A DNA stretch of 64,000 bases, taken from Carnegiea gigantea (lineage: Eukaryota; Streptophyta; Magnoliopsida; Caryophyllales; Cactaceae). Location of the stretch: positions 286,001-350,000 of the forward strand of contig JAKOGI010000442.1 in the NCBI GenBank assembly GCA_029747015.1, given 5' to 3'. Below the pieces are notes generated by a model that was not told the origin of the DNA, ran no database searches, and saw only the letters and a program-made list of their open reading frames with translations. Positions 47,893-59,118 of the stretch are shown piece by piece (within the stretch, counting starts at the first letter, position 1; every line of letters begins with the position of its first letter). Made by a program: the position numbers and the translations under genes.

Positions 47893-47909
47893 CCCCAACA
47901 ATAACACAA
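47893..47909 (-). promoter_or_regulatory. Mutated tRNA-Asp primer-binding site of the Athila-like element
   Basis: The plus strand reads CCCCAACAATAACACAA where the plant tRNA-Asp 3' end is CCCCGGCAACGGCGCCA: seven differences, six of them transitions. It lies 6 bases from the LTR start at 47916, the same spacing as in the 52725-59118 element. Confidence 0.8.
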
Positions 47910-47915
47910 AAGACT

Positions 47916-49159
47916 TGACACTTTCGCAAGTGCACAGGTGTTGTAGTTAGTTTAAATATCATTCCTACATTGACCAAATGTAATCTATTGAGTTTTGACC
48001 TATTATAGAAGGCCAAGCAAACAAATTCCAATGGGCTGTTTCAGGTATTGCTATTTAACTATCGGGAAATTTAATCAAATTAAAAACATCTAGGGAATTG
48101 TCTTGCCTAGCAAAAAGCTGGATCGTTGGACTTAAATATGCACTTAACCTAGATCTGGATGATTCAAAGGAGCGCAATCGAAATAAAAATGTAATATTTT
48201 CTTTCGAAACAAACTGAATTGCCTAAACTAATCCAATTAACTTTCTTTCAAATGTCCTTGTTTTAGTCTTGGTTATAGATTTTTGATTGCTAGGAATTTT
48301 CCTCAAGAAACAATTGTCTATCGAGAATCATTGGATTAAGTTCTAACTTGTTATTCTAATAGTGAGTTTCTACTTTTAGTGCTTACACTCAACTATCTAG
48401 TATAAACAAGCAAATCCAGCAAAAATTCACTCATAACAGTTCATTCACAAGATAGAACTCAATTATACCAACCTAGATAAAGTACAAATAATGAAAATTA
48501 AAGATCCAACATCAATACTTTGGCTAGCAAGTCCATAGATTGAATAAAACAACTCAAACATAATTGAAATTAACAATATCTAAACAAGAGTTTAAGAAGA
48601 TATTAGAAGGAAAAAAAACCTTAGCAACAATGGTGGTCTTCAATGGTTTCCCAATCTCCAAGCCTCTAAGTTCCAATCTTCCACTTTAATTCCATCTCTT
48701 GCTTTAAAAAAAACTTAAAAATCCTAAAACTAATGATAGAAATGAGATAAAGATGATCGATAGATATCCTGAGTCTCTTTCTTCTACAGCTGAGAAACCT
48801 ATTTTAAGCACAAACTCGGCTATCCTCAACCATGAGATGAAGGAAGATGAAGAGGCAAGCAGCTTGAAGCTCACCACGGACCATGGCCTTCACCACGGAG
48901 CGTTCGTGGTTGCCTCTATCTCAAAAGTCTCTGGCTTTTCTTTTCCTCCATGGGCATTGTGACTTAGGGGCACTCATGGGGAGTCAAATTATATTTGATT
49001 GGGGTCAAAGTAAGGGCCCAAAAACCTACAAAATAGAGAAAAGAGCTATAACCAAGCGAAAACGAGAATAGGAGTGTAGATTATGACATAATGTTCATAA
49101 TTCTCCTCAAAAATGTAGCAAAATGAACTCAAAATGAAGTATACTCTAAGCATTTATCA
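47916..49159 (-). repeat. Right (5') LTR of the Athila-like element
   Basis: A 1244-bp LTR from TGACACTTTCGCAAGTGCAC to CATTTATCA. Its end (AATAGGAGTGTAGATTATGA...) is very close to that of the solo LTR ending at 59835, so both belong to one family. Frames at 48753-49071 are not genes. Confidence 0.88.
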
Positions 49160-49164
49160 CTGCC

Positions 49165-50000
49165 CCACGGCCTATATGGCCTCCTCGGCCCCTTCCATAG
49201 TTGCATCCTTTATCGCGAGCGATCTAGCCAGGCAGGTATCCTACTAACTCGTAACAGTTTATCTCATCACGCTCAAGCTTTCTGCAGTGTTTACAGCTGG
49301 GTCTTTCGAAAGTTAGGGCTGTTTTGAATGTGTTTACAGCAAACATGGCCATGTATTTGATTTTTCATCATGTTAAATCACCACCTTTTGTGGTTTACTT
49401 CTTGTATAATCGCAGTATTGCATATCATATCAAGATTAGAAAAAGGCTTTTGAGAGAGACTTTGACTCCTAGTTTGGGAAAATTCATCGTCATTTAATCC
49501 ATTAGAAATTGATGGCACTTATCTCCTTTATACATTTGAACTATCTTCTCGGCTACTCCACACTCGTACCCTTTGCAAGTGAACATCGGAACCTTCACAT
49601 GGTTATTTTAGTCATTCCACAAATTGATTAATTTGTAGAATTCTCCGATGCCAAGTGTTCCTTGTTTGCAATTTGCTAAAGCTGCCTTAAGTTGATGTAT
49701 CTCAAGCAAATTTGCTACTGAATATCTTTTCTTCAAATCTTCCCACATTTCAAAAGTTGTCTCTATTTATGCCACACTGAAATGGAGTTTTTTATTGATT
49801 ATCTTGTGGATCCACCAGTATATAATTGAATTTACCATGTCCCATGCATCTGCTTCAAAAAAGTCTTGATCTTCCGTTTCTTCAAGCCACTTTAGCGTTC
49901 CGTCAATGAACCATAATTAATTTTGTTTCCTTTAATGCATTTCATACTGCTCTTTCCTATAACCCCTATGCCACATAATGGCTATAGGCCTCCTAAAAGA
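49165..50000 (-). pseudogene. Copia Gag with a damaged zinc knuckle
   Basis: On the minus strand the blocks IDGTLKWLEETEDQDFFEA, AWDMVNSIIYWWIHKIINKK, WEDLKKRYSVANLLEIHQLK and NLWND form the copia gag domain. The knuckle follows as C-K-H-C-x4-R-x4-C: the His ligand is Arg (a CAT to CGT change). A Gly/Arg-rich tail (YGRGRGGHIGRG) runs up to the gypsy insertion at 49159 and continues on the far side at 41441. Several stops interrupt it. Confidence 0.85.
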
Positions 50001-50408
50001 AGACATTTGTAGAAATCAAAGTTGAAGAAATTTCAAGAGAAATACATGAAAATATGATCAATATTTTAGAATATTACTATGATTCGAGAGAAAATAAGAG
50101 TATCTGCTCAATACTGCAATGGAAGTGTGTTGAATCAAGAACAGATAGTAAATGTCTTCGTTATGGCCGCTTTATTCTATCTCCACTGATGAAAGGTCAA
50201 GTTGACACACTGGGCTTTGCGATGCGAACAGTTTTGCTTGGAGAAATAGAAGGAAATCATAATTTTTGCTGTCAAATACTACTGCTGTAATCAGCAGCCC
50301 TAAACCTTCTGATGGATGTAAATAGTATGTCGAGTGTGGTTTGATAACTAACCTATTTTTATCTTATCCTGACATGATTGTAGGATTATTGAATTTAACA
50401 GGATACTA
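50001..50408 (-). other. Copia 5' untranslated region
   Basis: Lies between the gag start and the primer site. The plus-strand frame 50054-50290 is probably chance. I see no motif. Confidence 0.5.
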
Positions 50409-50422
50409 TGTCGTTAATACCA
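50409..50422 (-). promoter_or_regulatory. Worn tRNA-iMet primer-binding site of the copia element
   Basis: Sense TGGTATTAACGACA against TGGTATCAGAGC: the first six bases agree and the remainder is degraded. It directly adjoins the LTR at 50423. Confidence 0.6.
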
Positions 50423-50637
50423 TGAAAAATCACAAGCAAATTTTGAAGGAACAAAAAGTTTTGTATATTTCTTTTTCCTCACCTTATTCATGACCATGCT
50501 CATTGCATACATACATCAGCATACACACACCACACACTAGATACAATTCCCAACTTGCTACCTAAGTTTCTACCAAAAAATACAATATTTGGAAACATTA
50601 ACAAATCCCAAAGTATTATATATTTTGTTTCCTAACA
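50423..50637 (-). repeat. Right (5') LTR of the copia element
   Basis: A 215-bp partner of 38407-38635, from TGAAAAATCAC to CCTAACA. The TG...CA ends are intact here. Confidence 0.9.
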
Positions 50638-51996
50638 GTGCCATATCATAATTGATTATCTTACTATTAGATGATAGTCGCTAGGATCTCTTTACCTATC
50701 TTCTATCACACTCAAGTTTGTGTGTATCCGTTAAGCTCAAACACCTAAGCCTTGCAAATGAGTCATTCATTTTGAGCATGGATCAGTCAAGTTTGGGTCG
50801 AGTCTTTTACGATCAAGGGACATTTTGGGTTGGTTTTGTTTAGGTCTGGTGACTTTCGTTTGGGTTGACTTCGGGTCAACTAGTTTTTGGTTCAATAAGC
50901 TTTTCATGAAAAAATTGAGCAAACTTGTTGGAAATTTTGGGTTGAGTATGATTTAGTTCGGCTAAGTTAGGTTTCGAATCCACTTTCATGTGGGCCTATT
51001 TTAGATATTAGGTGGAGTATGGACCTAGGTTATTCGATTCGAGTTTGACTTTAGTTTTTCTAAGTGTACAAACACCACATGTAACATGAAAGTGTTAACT
51101 TTAAGTTGGTCTAGCAATTTAGGGACGCATGAAGATATAAGCCTAGGAGCATGATTAGTGGCATATGCAAGCAATAGATTCTTTAGGTACTTGTCTTGTC
51201 CTTTGATTAAACATAGTAGGGTAAAAGATATAGGCAAGTTTAAAGAGGATGAAACACCTGAAGCAATGGCATATAGCTGTTAACACATAAGGATGTGTAG
51301 TTAGTGGCACATGAAAGTAACAAACTCATCTTGATCTGCCATTACCTCCTTGATTGTCTACTTATTCTACACAAATGTGTAGTTAGTGGCACATGAAAGC
51401 AACAAATTTGTGCAAGATGATTGTAATTTATGCTCTCTTCCTATTTAATTATGATCCTATTGAACCCCTTTTTTAGTTCATCATGACCAATGTCAACAAT
51501 TTAGAAGCTTATATGCATATGTTAATTCATGATTAATCACGTTACTAACTTTTCTTACGTAGATTCTCATGTACCTTTTATTAGATTTTTAATATTATTT
51601 AATAAAACCTCAATAAGTGGTTTTAGGAAGTGTCTTAATATAAAACAATCCATAATTCTAGACCTTATCATCTTAACTTCCTCTCTTTGTAGCTATCTTC
51701 TAGTTTGGGGATGGGTGGCCTTAAATGCGTGCATATGGTATGAATTATAAGGGAATTTCTATTTTTAAGGCATTGTTGGTGTTTTTTGGTGGCCTAAGAT
51801 GTTTTTCTCTTTTGTATTGTTTATCCTTTAAAATGGATATGGTTTAATGGGTTTAGTAGTTAGATTTTATCACTAATGTGATTTACTTTGCCCATTATTA
51901 GTGATCTTTGGGTTGTGTGAACTCTTAGGTTAATATGATGTTCCATTGTATTTTTTTTAATGATATTAGAATATTTACGATATGAGTTTGGTCTCC
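50638..51996. other. Spacer with a local direct repeat
   Basis: AT-rich sequence without coding similarity. It contains GGGTT/GGGTC-rich text (50780-51010). A 33-base direct repeat beginning ATGTGTAGTTAGTGGCACAT occurs at 51293-51325 and 51375-51407, with a weaker third copy near 51155. Its right end is the target duplication TCTCC (51992-51996). Confidence 0.6.
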
Positions 51997-52219
51997 TGTG
52001 AAACCTCGGGAAAAAAAAAAAAAGAGATTAGTAATACCAGAAAAAGGGGGCAAGTGGGCAAACCCTAAGATTTAAACTCTTTCTTTTCCAACTCTCTTCC
52101 TTTCCCCCACTCTCTCCTCACAGCATCCCCCCCCCCTCACGGCATCTCTCTCTCTCTCTCTCTTCCCCCTCCCTCCCTCCACCCTCTTTTGTTCTCTTTA
52201 TAAGTACTTCAAGCCCTAG
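51997..52219 (+). mobile_element. Outer solo LTR (gypsy), left part
   Basis: Begins TGTGAAACCTCGGG, like the TGTAACACC start of many chromoviral LTRs. It is cut after 223 bases by another solo LTR and resumes at 59836. Flanked by TCTCC (51992-51996 and 61794-61798), a perfect 5-bp duplication. It includes an A-run (52010-52023), a C-run (about 52126) and a CT microsatellite (52143-52163). Confidence 0.82.
52143..52163. repeat. CT microsatellite
   Basis: About ten TC units after GGCA, followed by further pyrimidine-rich text (CCCTCCCTCCCTCC). Confidence 0.95.
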
Positions 52220-52724
52220 TGACCACTGCCGCAAGCGCACGAGTAGTACTAGTATAGATAAAAAGATCACTCCTTAGGGACCAATGAAATCTATCGAGCT
52301 TTGTCATCAAAATATGCTAAGTAAAATTCTAATTCAAGGGATTTCGATTTAACAACTTCTAATTCACTAATTTTAAATCAATTAAGGAGAAATGCCTAAG
52401 AATTCATGTAGTTACAAAACTTGATTGGATCAAAATGATAAGCATGTGCTTTGCTCTAATCGATTAATCTCGAAGAATTGCAATCTCTCCAAAAATTTAG
52501 TCTATCCTTTCGAAATCAACCAAATTTGCCTAAACTAAGCAAAAGTCATTCCTTCAAACTAATTTGTCTTAATCCAAGTTGAATATCTTTGATTACACTC
52601 TAGTCCTCATAACATGCAAATCTCTCTTTTGAGACGTTGTTATGTCAGGTTTTATTAAGCAGTCTAACAATCAAATGTCACCTTTCAGTTTTTCATTCGA
52701 TTGTTTTAAGTATGCAAGCAAACT
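52220..52724 (-). mobile_element. Middle solo LTR (Athila-like family), left part
   Basis: Begins TGACCACTGCCGCAAGCGCA, parallel to TGACACTTTCGCAAGTGCAC of the LTR at 47916. It is flanked on the outside by CCTAG (52215-52219), which recurs exactly at 59836-59840. The LTR is cut at 52724 by a third element and resumes at 59119. Combined length is 1222 bp, against 1244 for its relative. Confidence 0.87.
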
Positions 52725-54061
52725 TGTTAGTAAATTTCACAAGTGTACGGATTATCATCGCAACACTTGCGGGCATCGATCCACAGAGATGGCATATAAA
52801 ATTAGGTTGCTAGATTAAACTTAAATCGAGATGATTAAATAACATTAGCTACTTACATTCTAAGAACCTCATAATAAAATACATAACTAAAAAAGGAGCC
52901 CATAATCTACAACCATACAACATCTATGCTAATCCAACCTAAAAATTAACATATTAAAAACCTACTGTACTAAACTACTAATCAAGTCACAAAAATGAAA
53001 TCTAAAGGATGTGAAATAGGCAAGTAGGATAAAAATCAGGGGCAACAAGGGAGGGAGAATGCTACTCAAACCTCAGGCCAATTATTTACAATTTTAATAC
53101 CAGTACCCAAAACTCCACTTGAAGTTAACCAAAGGAGAATCAATTAAACCAAACTTGATAGCGTAAAATCAGTTCTGAAATCGAAAAGAAAATAGAACGA
53201 AAAGCAAAACGAAATTTTGTAAAACTAAAATACTACCCTAATCTGCTACTCTATCCTCTACTCCCCTCCTAATCTGCTTCAACCTCCATTAAAAGCTCCG
53301 TCCTTCAACCCCTTCATTGCTAGTTCGCTCCCTCTATTTCGACCCACCATTAAAGGCTCCAAAGAACGCCGTCATCATCTCCCTTTGATTGCCTCTTAAA
53401 TTATTGCTTGTAACCGACAGATTAATGATGGTGATGATGATGGATTAAATGGTACGAGGAGAGATGGAGTAACGGATAGGAAGGAGGGAGAAGAAGCACA
53501 TGAAGCATGGCTTGACGAGCAACGGTCAAATGTGACAATGAAGCAATGAATGTGATGAATGATAAAAGAGGAGAGCGAGAGAGACAGATGCCATGGCTGT
53601 TGATGATGGAGGAAGATGAAAGGACCAACAGTTGCATCCCCCTATTTTTCTCTCTCTGTTACGGGTTCTCTGGGCTCCATTCTAGTCGAGAGAACGAGGA
53701 AGAAAGGGGATGCGGGGTAGCTAGCATGTGCCTCGCGCGTGCCTGTTAAGTGAGAGAACAGGTTGTAGATGGAGGGTCGAACTAGGCCGGCCCAACGAAG
53801 GAAAAAGGAGAAAGAAAAAGAGAGAGAAAAGGGAAGAAAGGGTGGCTGGGCTTAGGTCTGTGCCACTGCTTGGGCCTGATTTTGGACCTGTTCTTGAGTT
53901 CTCTTTCTTCTCTTTTTTTTCCAAACAATTTTTTTGTTCTTCAAATTTCTCAAATTCCTACAAAACAAATAAAATGACATTAAAATTCCAAATTAATAAT
54001 TTATTTTAAGCAAATATTAGATAATAAAGGGTACAAAAATAATATATTTTGAGGTTAAACA
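52725..54061 (-). repeat. Left (3') LTR of the gag-only element
   Basis: Runs from TGTTAGTAAATTTCACAAG to GAGGTTAAACA. It matches 57734-59118 closely throughout; the frames 53422-53637 and 53546-53749 also have copies in the partner LTR and are not genes. Confidence 0.92.
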
Positions 54062-54100
54062 AATACCCCTACACCTAAGTTTTGCTCGTCCTCGAATAAA
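54062..54100 (-). promoter_or_regulatory. Polypurine tract and 3' signature of the gag-only element
   Basis: The minus strand reads CGAGGACGAGCAAAACTTAG, then GTGTAGGGGTATT against the LTR. The GAGGACGAGCAAA plus GTGTGGGG combination is usual at the 3' end of Tat/Athila-type gypsy elements. Confidence 0.85.
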
Positions 54101-55476
54101 ACAAAGTAAAAATCCTAGAAAAAGAAAATAAAACCCTAACTCACTTTCGTAGGAATCACGGTTGCAGTTAGTGCATGCTACAAGTCATTTAAACCCCTAG
54201 GTGCCCTAGTGGATGGGGAAGGTCTCATGAGGGTTTGTACCCGCAAAATCTATAAAAGTAAATAAAAAAGGAAAAGAGAGATAGAAACAGAAAAATAGTT
54301 TGAATTTACAAACATAAGTATACAAGGGAGAAGCCTGTGCACATTCTAACTAACCAAATCACCCATGTAGCGAAGATATTGGCCTGCATATAAACAAAAT
54401 GTACTCATTAAGGTTCTTTACCTCATGAATGACATCAAAGTACTAAATTTTCACCCAACCGTACATCAAAACTTTGAATCCGTCCTAGTGTTTGTGTGCA
54501 AGTGCATCATCACCCTAGAGCTTAGGTTTACCAGAATCAAACTCAATCCCAGTTGGCTGACACAAACTTCATTATTGACTTATTAACATAGGAAGCAAGC
54601 TTTCCCAGTAGCAGTATTGCCTCAAAGGATAACACCCAGCAGCGCATGCCTCAAAGGGATACTTGTCATTCTAAATCTTATTTCATTTCCTTTGTTTTTC
54701 GTCTTTTTTAATTATCATTTGTTTTGTTTTGTTTTTTTTTAGACTGCAAACAAAAAACCAAAGTAATCGTGTCAAAGACAAGTGGGAGAGCCAATCATCG
54801 AAGACTAAGACCTTAAGATAATGATGAGGGGATAAATAAGGATTGAATTACACATTAATATTGAATAATTAGGGTTAGAATTAGTGCTTAGAATGACACA
54901 CTGAGGACAAAGACCTATCCTGCATATCACGCTGATACACAAGCTAATAGCCAAAGTACAGGGAATTTAAGCTGATCAGAATAGTACGAAGCTTCCCCAA
55001 AAACAAAACAAAAATCTTTTTGGACTTTCAAATTTTTCAATTTTTTAAAAATTTTTAAAGTTCTTCAAAGTTTCCTTACCCCCACACCTAAATCTCATAA
55101 TGTTCTTATTGGGAGTGGAAAAAAACATAAAAGACTACCAAAAAGAAAAATAAATATACAAAAGGGAAAGGAGACTCAAAAAGAAAGAAAAAAACAAGAC
55201 TCTAAAACGCAAAAAAAAAAAATAAAATAAAACAAAGCAACAAATATATTTAAACCAAAAAAAAAAGAGGAGACAAAGAGGAACGTTTATATCAGATCAG
55301 TAGTAAAAATACACCTAAGCTATGCATTCCTTATGATCAAGGAATTTATAGAGCATCACCCACTCTATACCAAAATGACCATTGCTACTCAAATCAAAAT
55401 CCATCAGCGCACGAAGTAGCTTATCAAATAGGCAAGAACAACTCCCTATAAGAGTATGCCAAAAAGGGTACATCCA
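54101..55476 (-). other. Long 3' untranslated region of the gag-only element
   Basis: About 1.4 kb without any reading frame of note; A-rich and T-rich stretches. It corresponds to 7990-9430 of the other copy. The absence of pol here is the main reason for calling the element gag-only. Confidence 0.7.
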
Positions 55477-56830
55477 CTATGGTAATGCAGCACAGATAAG
55501 GGCCCGCTTCAACTTATCAAACTGTTGAGCCCAATCAGAAAATAGATAGAAGTATGTAAAAGTAGCCAGCAAGTGGGTCATCGGCCTAGAAAATATGTCA
55601 TCATGAATGAGCAGTTTAGGCATAATAGTGGATGCAAATTCCACAAGTTTGTTAGTATCAAAACGTGTATGAGTCTGATCTGAAGCAAAATTCTTAGTGG
55701 CAATGCTCTCAGACTCAAAAAAGTCAGACTTGCAATTTTTAAGAAGGAGGTTAGTTTGGATGGGGTCAAAAGAAAAAGATTCATACTCAGCACATTGATC
55801 CACATCCAAACTCACATTGACATCAAACCCACATGAAAAAGATTCATATTTCATAATAAGAATATCATCATCAAAGTCCATATCAGTGGGCTCAACTCCC
55901 TCATCACATGACTCCTGTGAAATATCATCCGAGTTATCTAAATCATGAGGCTCAACTTCATTTGTGATGCTAATATCTAACTCAGTAGGTCTCTTAAGGT
56001 CTTCAGTTACCCAAAACTCACAAAAGTCATTCAAAGTGGTGGGAGGGTCAAAGGAAACTAGGACATCCTTAATGACATCCTCATGTGAGCTAATGTAAGG
56101 CACAAAGTCTTGTGATAGAGAAGTACTCTCTTGCTCTAGACGAGGCAAAGGCATAACATCTTACAAATTGGACCTAGAGTGATAAGAGGGCTTAAAATCA
56201 TCATAGAGACTAACTTTAGGTTTAGAAGATCCTAAATTAGAGTCAGACTCACTACAATTCTCCCTACTACGATTAAAACAGTCAAAATATTCAGCAATTC
56301 TCCCTTTCATAATCTCTATCATTTTATCAATCAATTCATTAATCTTTTTTTCAACACTTGCACATGTAGCATCCATATAATCACAATATGGACAATTACA
56401 AGCTTCATGATAAGAAGACTCACAGTATTCACACAAAACAGGAGACACATAAGAATGAAATGGGGCATATGAGTGCATAAAGTGGTCTTGATGGGAAGGA
56501 TTAGCATGAAAAACAGTCTCGCCATAAGTTGGGTATCTAAAATTCTTATTAAAATGTTCAAACGTATAGGTATCCCAAGCCAATTTTTCAAAGAATTCCC
56601 ATACCTCATCTTGAGTTGTAGATAATAATCCTATTAAACCTCCAGGGCAAATAGACTCAACATAACCCCTAGACACAGAATTTAGACCCACAGTGATGAC
56701 CTCACAAATTTTTTATTATTCAAAATTTTGAGTCAATTGAGCACAATAATCATTAAGTCGCGAAAGATAACTCTAGAAAGATTCATGCTCGAATTGTGGG
56801 AAATTGAAAATTCACATTCTTGAATCCCCT
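55477..56830 (-). pseudogene. Gag-like protein of the gag-only element, nearly open
   Basis: Two frames, 176 and 225 codons (56691-56161 and 56154-55477), lie in the same phase, split by one TAA (56161-56163). Upstream the phase continues through FPQFEHESF and YLSRLNDYCAQLTQNFE with three more stops. The N-terminal part (CPGGLIGLLSTTQDEVWEFF, LAWDTYTFE) is a gypsy gag core. CEYCESSYHEACNC is an intact CCHC zinc knuckle (C-x2-C-x4-H-x4-C). The rest is acidic and ends in DWAQQFDKLKRALICAALP. The protein would coat the RNA. With only four stops in about 450 codons this is the best-preserved gene in the window. Confidence 0.82.
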
Positions 56831-57710
56831 TTTTTAAAGTTTAAGAATTTTTCCATTTTTTTGGATTTTTAAATTTTTTTCCTTTTTTTTGGATATTGTT
56901 TTCCTATTATTGAAAGAAAAAGTAAAAGGAAAAGCAATTACTCTATAAACTATTGACTAAAACTAAGACAAGACACCTAAACAATTAAGTTAACAAAATA
57001 AACTAACAAAAAGGAAACCAAATGACAAAAGAAAAGAAAGGCCAAAAAGACTCAAACATCAAAAAGTAACCTAATACAAAAAACAGAAAAGAAGCACACA
57101 CACAAAGCATGTACACCATTTCTTAAATCAAAAATCTAAAACAAAATTAAAGCTAAAAATAAAATTCCCAAATTTAGAACTCCATATACAGGAAATTCAA
57201 CACTATCACAGGGAATATAAATATATTTTTTCTGATTTTTTTTGTTCCCAAATAGTGCAAAAAAATACAAATAAGAAATTAATTCCAAAAATCATAGAAA
57301 AATCTACACAATTCTAAAAATTGTAGAAAAATTCACACAAACTATAAAAATATGGAGAATCTAGAAAAAATATCAGAACAGGCAAGTTCACCCCAGACGT
57401 GCTCCAAATACTTGAAACAGATTCTGGATATGGGAAATAAGCTACACTGGTGTATTCTTTTTGCTTTTCTGATTTTGCTCTTGTTTTTATTTTCTGCACA
57501 AAAACTAAACCAATTAGAATTATTTTTTTTTTAGCAGGGAAATAATCAAGATGCATAAAAACTAAATTAACACTAAACAAAAAACAAAAACAAAATCCGA
57601 TTCAAATCATAAAATGATAAAATCTAAACTAAAAATCAAGAATATGAAAGGAAAATGACTCAAACAACTAAATTATGACTCGACTACGAAACCTAATTTT
57701 ACAACGCCAG
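56831..57710 (-). other. 5' untranslated region of the gag-only element
   Basis: Non-coding and A/T-rich, between the primer site and gag. The frames 57314-57580 (minus) and 57352-57534 (plus) overlap and show no motif. Confidence 0.6.
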
Positions 57711-57727
57711 CCCCGGCAATGGTTTCA
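57711..57727 (-). promoter_or_regulatory. tRNA-Asp primer-binding site of the gag-only element
   Basis: The plus strand reads CCCCGGCAATGGTTTCA against the tRNA-Asp 3' end CCCCGGCAACGGCGCCA: four differences, three of them transitions. It sits 6 bases from the LTR start at 57734. Confidence 0.88.
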
Positions 57728-57733
57728 AAAGCT

Positions 57734-59118
57734 TATTACTAAATTCCACAAGTATACAGATTATCATTGTAACACTGATGGGTATCAATCCACGGAGATG
57801 GTATATGAAATTAGGTTGCTAGATTAAACTTAAACCGAGATGATTAAATAACATTAGTTGTTTACATTATAATAACCTCATAATAAAATACATAACTAAA
57901 CAGAAGAGCCCAAAATCTGCAACCATACAACATCTATGCTAATCCAATCTAAAAATAAACTTATTAGAAACCTACTGTACTAAACTACTAATCAAGTCAC
58001 TAAATTAAATCTAAAGGATGTGATATAGGCAAGTAGGGTAAAAATTAGGAGCAACAGGGGATGGAGAATGCTATTTGAACCTCAGGCCAATTATTTACAA
58101 TTTCAATACCTAAACCCAGAATTTCACTTGAATTTAACCAAAGGAGAATCAATTAAACCAAACTTGATAGTCTAAAATCAGATCTGAAATCAAAAAGAAA
58201 ATAGAATGAAAAGCAAAACGAAATTTTGTAAAACTAAACTACTACCTTGATCTGCTACTTTATCCTCTACTCCCCTCCTAATTTGCTTCGACCTCCATTA
58301 AAAGCTCCGTCCTTCAGCCCCTTCATTGCCGGTTCGCTCCCTCTATTTGGACCCACCATTAAAGGCCCCGAAGAATGCCGTCCTCATCTCCCTTCGATTG
58401 CCCCTTAAATTATTGCTTGTAACTGACGGATTAATGATGGTGATGATAATGGATTCAATGGTAAGAAGAGAGATGTAGTAACGGATGGGAAGGAGGAAGA
58501 AGAGGCACAGCAAGCATGGCCTGTTTTTGGACACGAAACCAATGAAGAAGACGAGAAAAAGGGATGGGTAATAGCCGAATGTGACAATGAAGCACTGAAT
58601 GTGATGAATGATGAAAGAGGAGAGAGAAAGAGATAGAGAGATAGACACCATGGCTACTGATGATGGAGGAAGATGAAAGGACGAACGGTTGCGGCCCCCT
58701 ATTCTGCTCTCTCTGTTACGGGTTCTTTGGGCTCCGTTCTGGCCGAGTGAATAAGGAAGAAAGGGGAGGGGGTAGGTGGCAATTGCCTCGCGCGTGCCTA
58801 TTAAGTGAGAGAACAGGCTACAGATGGAGGGCCGAACTGGGCTAGCCCAAGGAAGGAAAAAAAAGAAAGAAAAAGAGAGAGAAAAGGGAAGGAAGGGTGG
58901 TTGGGCTCAGGTCTGGGCCGCTACTTGGGCCTGGTTCTGGACTTGTTCTTGAGTTCTCTTTTCTTCTCTTTCTTTTCCCAAACAATTTATTTATTCTCCA
59001 AATTTCTCAAATTCCTACAAAACAAATAAAACAATATTAAAATTCTAAATTAATAATTTATTTCGAGTAAATATTATATAATAAAGGGTACAAAAATAAC
59101 ATATTTCCAGGTTGAACA
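57734..59118 (-). repeat. Right (5') LTR of the gag-only element
   Basis: A 1385-bp partner of 52725-54061, ending in AGGTTGAACA. The first bases are TATTACT where the partner has TGTTAGT, so the terminal TG is mutated on the inner side. It has about 36 extra bases near 58515-58570 relative to the partner. Confidence 0.92.

Larger units (their letters stand above)
41442..49159 (-). mobile_element. Athila-like Ty3/gypsy element nested in the copia element
   Basis: A 7.7-kb element in minus orientation. The right (5') LTR is complete (47916-49159), followed leftwards by a tRNA-Asp primer site, gag, protease, a scrap of RNase H, an env-region ORF remnant, long 3' untranslated DNA and a truncated left LTR (41442-42057). 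The flanks CTGCT (41437-41441) and CTGCC (49160-49164) form a target duplication with one change. Excising it restores the copia frame between the Gly/Arg-rich gag tail and the protease. Most of pol is deleted. Confidence 0.88.
38407..50637 (-). mobile_element. Ty1/copia retrotransposon, interrupted by a gypsy element
   Basis: A minus-strand copia element with short LTRs (38407-38635 and 50423-50637). Its interior reads, right to left, gag, [gypsy insertion 41442-49159], protease, integrase, reverse transcriptase and RNase H. Without the insertion it is about 4.5 kb, within the copia range. A polypurine tract beside the left LTR and a worn primer site beside the right one give the orientation. 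I found no convincing 5-bp target duplication at the outer ends. All genes are broken. Confidence 0.9.
52725..59118 (-). mobile_element. Gag-only LTR retrotransposon (TR-GAG-like), innermost insertion
   Basis: A 6.4-kb element with LTRs of 1337 and 1385 bp, a tRNA-Asp primer site, a polypurine tract and a 3.67-kb interior that holds gag but no protease, polymerase or integrase text. That layout matches the non-autonomous TR-GAG class, which depends on a partner for enzymes. The outer flanks AAACT (52720-52724) and TCACT (59119-59123) agree at three of five bases, so the target duplication is uncertain. A truncated relative lies at 7440-9460. Confidence 0.85.

Noticed and set aside
38402..50642. 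Target duplication for the copia element
   Set aside because: The bases outside the LTRs (AAGTG and GTGCC) do not match under any LTR boundary I tried; mutation or an end rearrangement is possible.
53546..54009. Frames of 67-93 codons as a small gene
   Set aside because: They lie in the LTR of the gag-only element and recur, altered, at 58660-59029 in the partner LTR, with no conserved peptide beyond LTR identity.
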